A stretch of DNA of 48,906 bases, taken from NCBI GenBank assembly GCA_026708385.1, contig JAPOVA010000025.1, forward strand, positions 1-48,906, written 5' to 3'. Position numbers and translations under genes: made by a program. The notes below the pieces were generated by a model. That model had not been told where the DNA came from and made no database searches. It worked only from the letters and a program-made list of their open reading frames with translations. Positions 44,342 to 48,906 of this stretch are shown here, piece by piece (positions within the stretch are counted from its first letter, which is position 1; each line of letters begins with the position of its first letter). The stretch is from Simkaniaceae bacterium. Lineage in GTDB: Bacteria > Chlamydiota > Chlamydiia > Chlamydiales > Simkaniaceae.

Positions 44342-44395
44342 GAGATGTTTATGGGTCCTTTCGATAAGGAAAAATTTTGGAATAGCAATGCCATC
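44258..44395 (+). repeat. leuS partner of the inverted 138-base repeat
   Basis: This segment matches 41097-41234 in reverse complement with one mismatch (44383). It spans KMSKS, the TAA and the first codons of the second ORF. The two copies are inverted and 3.0 kb apart, so recombination between them could flip the segment. Confidence 0.95.
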
Positions 44396-44935
44396 GCAGG
44401 GTGTCGCAGGTTTTTGGACAGATTTTACGCACTTGTCGTCTCCCGGAAAAGGAGCGATGCTACTTGTGAGGAGGGGATGCGCCTCGCTCACATTTTGGTG
44501 AAAGGGGTGGCCGACGACATCGAATCGATGTTCTTCAACACGGCGATTGCGAAACTCATGGAATTCGTCAACGCCTTTTCCAAACTGGAGAGCTACCCGA
44601 CGAGGGGACTCGTGATGGCCACGCAGGCGCTGAACCCCTTCGCCCCCCATTTGGCGGAGGAGTGTTTCGAAATCCTCAGGGGAAAGGGGGGTTCTCTTGC
44701 TTACGAACCCTACCCGGAGTACGATCCGAGCTACCTGCAAACCGACTCGGTCACCTTCGTTTTCCAAGTGAACGGCAGGGTACGGGGGAAGAAGGAATTG
44801 CCGAAGGGGACGACGAAAGAGGAGCTGACGGCTCTTCTGCAAGCCGATGAACACTGTGCAAAATATCTACGAGGGAAGATTGTCAAGGTGATCTTCGTGC
44901 CGGATACGTTGATCAATGTCGTCGTTGCTTCATGA
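44345..44935 (+). CDS. leuS: Leucyl-tRNA synthetase, C-terminal 196 residues
   Basis: It begins MFMGPFDKEKFW at the first codon but one after the TAA, in the same frame as the upstream part. It contains the anticodon-binding domain (LNPFAPHLAEECFE) and the C-terminal domain ending in VIFVPDTLINVVV, so no part of LeuRS is missing. The only Shine-Dalgarno-like bases (AAGAG) touch the ATG, so expression would need reinitiation after the TAA or readthrough. It overlaps waaA by 4 bases. Confidence 0.85.
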   Translation: MFMGPFDKEKFWNSNAIAGCRRFLDRFYALVVSRKRSDATCEEGMRLAHILVKGVADDIESMFFNTAIAKLMEFVNAFSKLESYPTRGLVMATQALNPFAPHLAEECFEILRGKGGSLAYEPYPEYDPSYLQTDSVTFVFQVNGRVRGKKELPKGTTKEELTALLQADEHCAKYLRGKIVKVIFVPDTLINVVVAS

Positions 44936-46248
44936 AGGGGAAAGGGAAGCGGATGTTCTTACATACCCTCTACAATCTCTCCCTCTCTACTTTGGCTTTG
45001 TTTTACCTTCCAAAGTTCTTTTTCGACAGGTGGTGTCGCGGTAAGCATCGTTCCGGTCTCGGAGCCAGGTTCTTCGGATACGTTCCTTCCGTAGAGGCAA
45101 AGGGGCCCGTGATCTGGCTTCACGCCGTCTCCGTAGGGGAGGCGAAAGCACTTTTAACCCTCTTGCCACATGTGAGAGAGAGCTACCCGGAGGCATTTAT
45201 CCTCGTTTCGACGGTAACCGAAACGGGAAATCGAGAGGTGCGGAAGCATGCCCGTGAGGCGGATGCCATTCGTTATATGCCGATCGATTTTCCGTGGGCG
45301 GTGCGCCGGTTCGTCAGGAAGGTACGGCCCGACCTCTTGCTCCTAACCGAAGGGGATTTTTGGTACAATCTCTTGACCGAGGTGAAAAAGGGGGGGGGGA
45401 AGATCGTTCTCGTCAACGGTAAACTCTCCGATGTTTCCTTTGCCCGTTACCTGAGATGTCGTTCTTTCAGTACCCCCCTTTTCCGAGAGATCGACCTCTT
45501 TTGCGTCCGGACGGAGGAGTATGCCGATCGATTTTCCCGTTTGGGTGTGGGAAAAGAGAAGCTCTTTACGATACCCAATCTGAAGTATGATATTCCCTCT
45601 CCTCATCTCTCGTGTGAGGAGAAGGAGAGGCAAAAGCGGGGGTTACGTCTTGAAGAGAGCGATGTGGTATGTACGTTGGGTTCGACCCACCCGCGGGAAG
45701 AGGAGGCCCTTTTGCGTCCGATCGTTCCGCTTTTACGCAAGTATCCCGGACTCAGGGTACTCATAGCTCCCCGCCACCCCGAACGTTTCGGGACGGTCGC
45801 CTCCCTCTTGAAGAAGAGCGGAGTACCCCATATGACATACTCCTCGCGCTCGGAGGGGGTAGGGGAGGGTGAGGAACGGCCCCGCCTCATTCTGATCGAT
45901 GAGATGGGAGTTCTCCCCATGTGTTATGCCCTTTCCGCCATATCGATCGTGGGGGGAAGCTTTTTGCGAGGTGTGGGAGGTCACGATGTGTTCGAACCCG
46001 TTAAAACGGGTTCCTTCGTCCTCTTCGGCCCTCACATGGAAAAGCAACGGGATATCGTCGGTCACGTGTTGACATCCGGAGCGGGAAAACAACTTTCCTT
46101 ACGAGAAATTTCCACCGTTCTCGACAGATGTCTCTCTTGCCCTGCGGAGGTCGTCGCCTCGGGTCGGAAGGGACGGATCCTTGCAAATCGGCTCAGAGGG
46201 TCGTCCGGATCGACGTGGCGACGGATTCTTTCGACTTTTCCGTTGTGA
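44932..46248 (+). CDS. waaA: Kdo transferase
   Basis: This 438-residue protein has an N-terminal membrane anchor (LSTLALFYLPKFFF), the catalytic-Glu motif HAVSVGEAKAL, LLTEGDFW and the late GGSFLRGVGGHDVFEP nucleotide-sugar region. It transfers Kdo from CMP-Kdo to lipid A in LPS assembly. Chlamydial versions add several Kdo residues. The start at 44932 overlaps the leuS stop (ATGA), and an ATG at 44953 is possible. A G10 tract at 45390-45399 codes for KKGGGK. Confidence 0.95.
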   Translation: MKGKGKRMFLHTLYNLSLSTLALFYLPKFFFDRWCRGKHRSGLGARFFGYVPSVEAKGPVIWLHAVSVGEAKALLTLLPHVRESYPEAFILVSTVTETGNREVRKHAREADAIRYMPIDFPWAVRRFVRKVRPDLLLLTEGDFWYNLLTEVKKGGGKIVLVNGKLSDVSFARYLRCRSFSTPLFREIDLFCVRTEEYADRFSRLGVGKEKLFTIPNLKYDIPSPHLSCEEKERQKRGLRLEESDVVCTLGSTHPREEEALLRPIVPLLRKYPGLRVLIAPRHPERFGTVASLLKKSGVPHMTYSSRSEGVGEGEERPRLILIDEMGVLPMCYALSAISIVGGSFLRGVGGHDVFEPVKTGSFVLFGPHMEKQRDIVGHVLTSGAGKQLSLREISTVLDRCLSCPAEVVASGRKGRILANRLRGSSGSTWRRILSTFPL

Positions 46249-46298
46249 AAAACGATCTCGCGGGGTAGAATATGCCCCGTCGGAGGGGAGAAGGTTGT

Positions 46299-46372
46299 CG
46301 CGGGGTGGAGCAGTTGGTTAGCTCGTTGGGCTCATAACCCAAAGGTCGGAGGTTCGAGTCCTTCCCCCGCCA
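46299..46372 (+). tRNA. Initiator tRNA-fMet (CAU)
   Basis: This 74-base cloverleaf has C1 facing C72 (unpaired, an initiator trait), D-arm GAGCAG, three G-C pairs at the base of the anticodon stem (GGGCTCATAACCC) and T-loop TTCGAGT. CCA is not encoded. A T-run (TTTTTT) follows at once, possibly ending transcription. Confidence 0.95.
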
Positions 46373-46418
46373 TTTTTTCGGTGGCTTGCATCGGCGACCT
46401 GAGTTGGCGGTCCGAGTT

Positions 46419-46491
46419 GGCGGTATAGCTCAGTCGGTAGAGCAACGGAATCATAATCCGCAGGTCCATGGTTCGAGTCCATGTGCCGCTA
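46419..46491 (+). tRNA. Elongator tRNA-Met (CAU)
   Basis: This 73-base cloverleaf has acceptor GGCGGTA/TGCCGCT, D-arm GCTCAGTCGGTAGAGC, anticodon loop ATCATAA and T-arm CCATGGTTCGAGTCCATG. It lies 46 bases after tRNA-fMet. A 10-base block GAGTTGGCGG is duplicated at its 5' end (46401 and 46415). The symporter gene begins a few bases downstream. Confidence 0.9.
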
Positions 46492-46524
46492 TTCTTCGTA
46501 ATGTCCGGAGGGGGTTCTCTTGCC

Positions 46525-47922
46525 GTGGTGGCGAATTTTTCCGGTTACATAAGCCGTGCCAACGACTTGGTTTGGGGTTTCCCCCTCCTCATTCTCATGG
46601 CCATAACCGGCCTCTATAGTACTTTTCGTACTCGTGGCGTGCAGTTCAGATATCTCTCCTATGCGCACCGGTTGGCTTTGACGAAGCAGAGAGTAAACGA
46701 GGAGGGAGCGGGCGACATCAGTCGGTTTCAATCGTTGACGACCGCTTTGGCTTCGACGATCGGAATCGGTAGCATTACGGGTGTGGCGACCTCTATTTCC
46801 GTCGGAGGATCGGGAGCGATCTTCTGGATGTGGGTGGCGGCCCTCTTCGGTGCCGCGACGAAATATGCCGAATCGATCCTTGCGGTCAAATTTCGGATTA
46901 CCGATAAGCGGGGAGAGATGTGCGGCGGTCCGATGCACTATCTCGAAAGGGGAATGAGAGCCGGGGGGTGGGGCAGATTTTTGAGTATCTGTTTCGCCGT
47001 TTTCGGTGCGATTGCCGCTTTGGGTACGGGAAATATGGTGCAAGCCAACTCGGTGGCCGTGGCGCTACGGGATGCCCTTTCCCTTCCTCCTGCTTGGCTC
47101 GGGTTCGTCTTGATGATTGTCGTAGGGGTGGTTCTTTTGGGAGGAATCAAGAGCATCGGACGGGTATCGGAAATCTTGGTGCCTGCCATGGCCTTTTTCT
47201 ACATAGTGGGCGGTCTCGTGATCATTGCGGTTAAATACCGCTATGTGCCACACGCCTTTTTGCTGATTTTTCGGAGCGCTTTTACGGGAGAGGCGGCATT
47301 CGGAGGCTTTGCCGGTGCGACGGTGATGAAGGGGATAGAGTTCGGTGTGTCGGGGGGTGTTTTTTCCGGGGAGGCGGGATTGGGCACCTCTCCCATGGCC
47401 GCCGCCGCCGCCAAGACGGATGTTCCCGGGCGTCAGGCGTTGATCTCCATGTGCACGGTGTTCATCACGACGGGTATTGTATGTACGGTAACCGCCCTCA
47501 CCATCGTTCTTTCCGGTATCTTCGGTTCTTTCGGTCCGGACGGCAAAGCGTTGGAGGGTTCTTCTCTCGCGTTTCATGCATTCGGGGCAGTGATTCCGGG
47601 GGGGGAGTGGATCATAACGATTGCCTTGATCCCCTTCGCCTATTCGACGATTCTCGTTTGGGCTTACTACGGAGAAAAATGTACGGAGTATTTATTCGGA
47701 GAAAGGGCGATCATTCCCTACCGGATTCTCTATGTGATTCTGATCATTCCGGGTGCCGTTCTGCATTCGCGCACCGTGTGGGGTATCGCCAACATGATGA
47801 ACGGATTGATGGCCTTCCCGAATCTGATCGGCATATTGGTACTGGGGGGGGTGATTGCGAGGGAGACGCGCCGTTTTGACAAGCTGTTTCGGATGGAGCG
47901 TATATCCGGGTCCGGCACATAG
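46525..47922 (+). CDS. Alanine or glycine:cation symporter (AGCS)
   Basis: This membrane protein has about ten spans. Family signatures are GIGSITGVATSISVGG near residue 80 and GEAGLGTSPMAAAAA near 290. It takes up alanine or glycine with Na+. The GTG at 46525 is preferred because GGAGGGGG lies 10 bases before it. An ATG at 46501 adds 8 residues but has no ribosome site and starts 9 bases after the tRNA. Residue count is about 465. It ends just before the FolC2-like gene. Confidence 0.93.
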   Translation: MVANFSGYISRANDLVWGFPLLILMAITGLYSTFRTRGVQFRYLSYAHRLALTKQRVNEEGAGDISRFQSLTTALASTIGIGSITGVATSISVGGSGAIFWMWVAALFGAATKYAESILAVKFRITDKRGEMCGGPMHYLERGMRAGGWGRFLSICFAVFGAIAALGTGNMVQANSVAVALRDALSLPPAWLGFVLMIVVGVVLLGGIKSIGRVSEILVPAMAFFYIVGGLVIIAVKYRYVPHAFLLIFRSAFTGEAAFGGFAGATVMKGIEFGVSGGVFSGEAGLGTSPMAAAAAKTDVPGRQALISMCTVFITTGIVCTVTALTIVLSGIFGSFGPDGKALEGSSLAFHAFGAVIPGGEWIITIALIPFAYSTILVWAYYGEKCTEYLFGERAIIPYRILYVILIIPGAVLHSRTVWGIANMMNGLMAFPNLIGILVLGGVIARETRRFDKLFRMERISGSGT

Positions 47923-47923
47923 G

Positions 47924-48655
47924 ATGCGTATAGAGACCTATGCGACCCGTCTTGTTCTACCGGGCGACAATCTTCTCTCCCTGATCGACGACCGTCTACC
48001 CGAACTCCGTGAACGCACCGTTTTGGTCGTTACCTCGAAGATCGTGAGTCTGTGTGAGGGGAGTTACGTGAAGCCGGAAGAGGGGTTTTCCAAGGAAGAT
48101 TTGGTTAAACGGGAGGCAGACTCGTATTGGGAGGGGGGAGAGGGGTGCGATATCCGTCTTACGATCAAAAACGGTCGGCTACTTCCCTCTGCGGGGATTG
48201 ACGAATCGAACGGGGGGGGGCTTTTCGTGCTCCATCCGGAAGATGCATTCCGTTCGGCCCGTCTCGTATGGGAACACATACGGAGGAGGGGGGGGTTATG
48301 GGAGGCGGGCGTTCTGATCACCGATAGTAACGTGGTTCCGATGCGTCGCGGTGTGGTGGGAGTGGGGCTTGGCTGGTGTGGATTCGACCCCTTACGCCGG
48401 TATGTGGGGCGACCGGATTGTTTCGGCGTTCCCCTTCGCCGTACGGCAGGCAACAACGTGGACGCTCTTGCGGCGGCTGCCGTCTTTTGTATGGGGGAGG
48501 GGGGAGAGCAAACCCCCCTTGCCGTTATCGACGGGATCCGGGATCTCCCTTTTCGTCACCTGCCACCGACTCCCGAAGAAATTCGAGAGAGTGCCGTTTC
48601 CGTTCGCGAGGACCTCTACGCGCCTCTCCTCATGAACCCGGATGTCTCCCCATGA
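47924..48655 (+). CDS. folC2: CofE-like/FolC2 glutamyl ligase
   Basis: The ATG at 47924 follows the symporter stop by one base and gives 243 residues. It matches the F420-0:gamma-glutamyl ligase family: LVVTSKIVSLCEG, then ITDSNVVPMRRGVVGVGLG, and a C-terminal helix. Chlamydiae lack normal folC, and a CofE-like protein (CT611 in C. trachomatis) has been shown to supply dihydrofolate/folylpolyglutamate synthase activity. This is likely the same role. The other folate genes are not nearby. A G9 tract at 48212-48220 codes for SNGGGL. Confidence 0.88.
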   Translation: MRIETYATRLVLPGDNLLSLIDDRLPELRERTVLVVTSKIVSLCEGSYVKPEEGFSKEDLVKREADSYWEGGEGCDIRLTIKNGRLLPSAGIDESNGGGLFVLHPEDAFRSARLVWEHIRRRGGLWEAGVLITDSNVVPMRRGVVGVGLGWCGFDPLRRYVGRPDCFGVPLRRTAGNNVDALAAAAVFCMGEGGEQTPLAVIDGIRDLPFRHLPPTPEEIRESAVSVREDLYAPLLMNPDVSP

Positions 48656-48803
48656 ACGGGTGATCCGATCGGAGGGAGCACTTTGTCACGGACGGTCGCG
48701 GCCCTCACTATTCCGGGGCACCTGTTTCAACGGAGGGCGACAAATATTATAACACCAATTATCTATCCTGCTAAAGAGAGAGGGAGACATGAAAAATATG
48801 TTT

Positions 48804-48905
48804 CTATGATCGGTCCGTTTCAAGGGATCTGCGGTAGTCCTCTATCAGAGGGGCGAACCGGGGAAATAGGGGGACGAACACCCGTTCCAAATAGTCGAAG
48901 AAGTC
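48804..48905 (-). CDS. 3' end of a minus-strand gene
   Basis: Read on the minus strand, the frame gives DFFDYLERVFVPLFP and ends LETDRS before TAG at 48804-48806. It is open to the window edge, so most of the gene lies beyond. It is amphipathic and aromatic-rich. The family cannot be told. 48656-48803 holds no gene I can support. Confidence 0.6.
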   Translation of the reverse strand, partial: DFFDYLERVFVPLFPRFAPLIEDYRRSLETDRS

Positions 48906-48906
48906 C

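Noticed and set aside
44345-44935. The leuS C-terminal half considered as a decayed pseudogene
   Set aside because: It is intact to its normal end with good codon pattern and an overlapping waaA start, so decay beyond the single TAA is not seen.

Overview
The window comes from the chromosome of a member of the Chlamydiota, probably a lineage outside Chlamydiaceae, with moderately high GC judged by eye. The evidence is a single-chain fused glycyl-tRNA synthetase (alpha plus beta), an ATP/ADP-type nucleotide transporter, a CofE/FolC2-like folate ligase, two DUF21/CBS proteins followed by a NifS-like enzyme and a PP2C phosphatase, a leuS-waaA pair, and a fabH-fabD-fabG-acpP cluster. All of these are gene types or gene orders known from chlamydiae. 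The species cannot be named from the sequence alone.

Layout. 0-5.2 kb: accessory genes, namely an ankyrin-repeat protein cut by the window edge and a 1083-residue coiled-coil protein, both effector-like. 5.3-26.9 kb: mostly core genes in compact overlapping operons. These are ruvB-spoIID (minus strand), dcd/FtsB-like/two CBS transporters (plus), a small ORF then NifS/PP2C/lipoprotein (minus), fabHDG-acpP-metNIQ (plus), the nucleotide transporter (plus), and ndk, glyQS and a short secretin (minus). 27-34 kb: an eroded region with broken ORFs, an intact pgsA followed by a decayed pgsA copy and a third pgsA 3' scrap, a possible transposase remnant, and between the pgsA relics a signal-peptide protein joining a ROK-like sugar-kinase fold to ankyrin repeats. 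A CAU tRNA, a nitroreductase, proC and a small secreted lysine-rich protein follow.

34.4-42.2 kb is the most unusual part. It is a tandem array of four full paralogues (426, 448, 401 and 270 residues) and three decayed fragments of a family I do not recognise. Each intact copy has a short N-terminus starting MASA or MTSA, a Pro/Ala-rich segment, one clear helix-turn-helix-like module and one or two about 105-residue modules with conserved Cys and Tyr residues. Each copy has its own nearly identical promoter (TTGACA/G, 17-18 bases, TA-rich -10), and three of them sit behind a conserved leader of about 260 bases. I propose a family of modular nucleic-acid-binding proteins, possibly secreted, diversifying by duplication and recombination.

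42.3-48.9 kb: leuS, interrupted by an in-frame TAA exactly where the conserved Tyr after the KMSKS loop should be, so that it reads as a 656-residue and a 196-residue half. Then follow waaA, tRNA-fMet, tRNA-Met, an alanine/glycine:sodium symporter, the FolC2-like ligase and the end of a minus-strand gene. A 138-base segment of leuS covering KMSKS and the TAA also occurs, inverted and with one mismatch, 3 kb upstream inside the paralogue array.

Long G/C homopolymers (9-12 bases) recur across the window, several inside or at the start of core genes such as ntt, dcd, waaA and spoIID, and may be slippage sites. Homologies are by eye from motifs and remembered families; no search was run.
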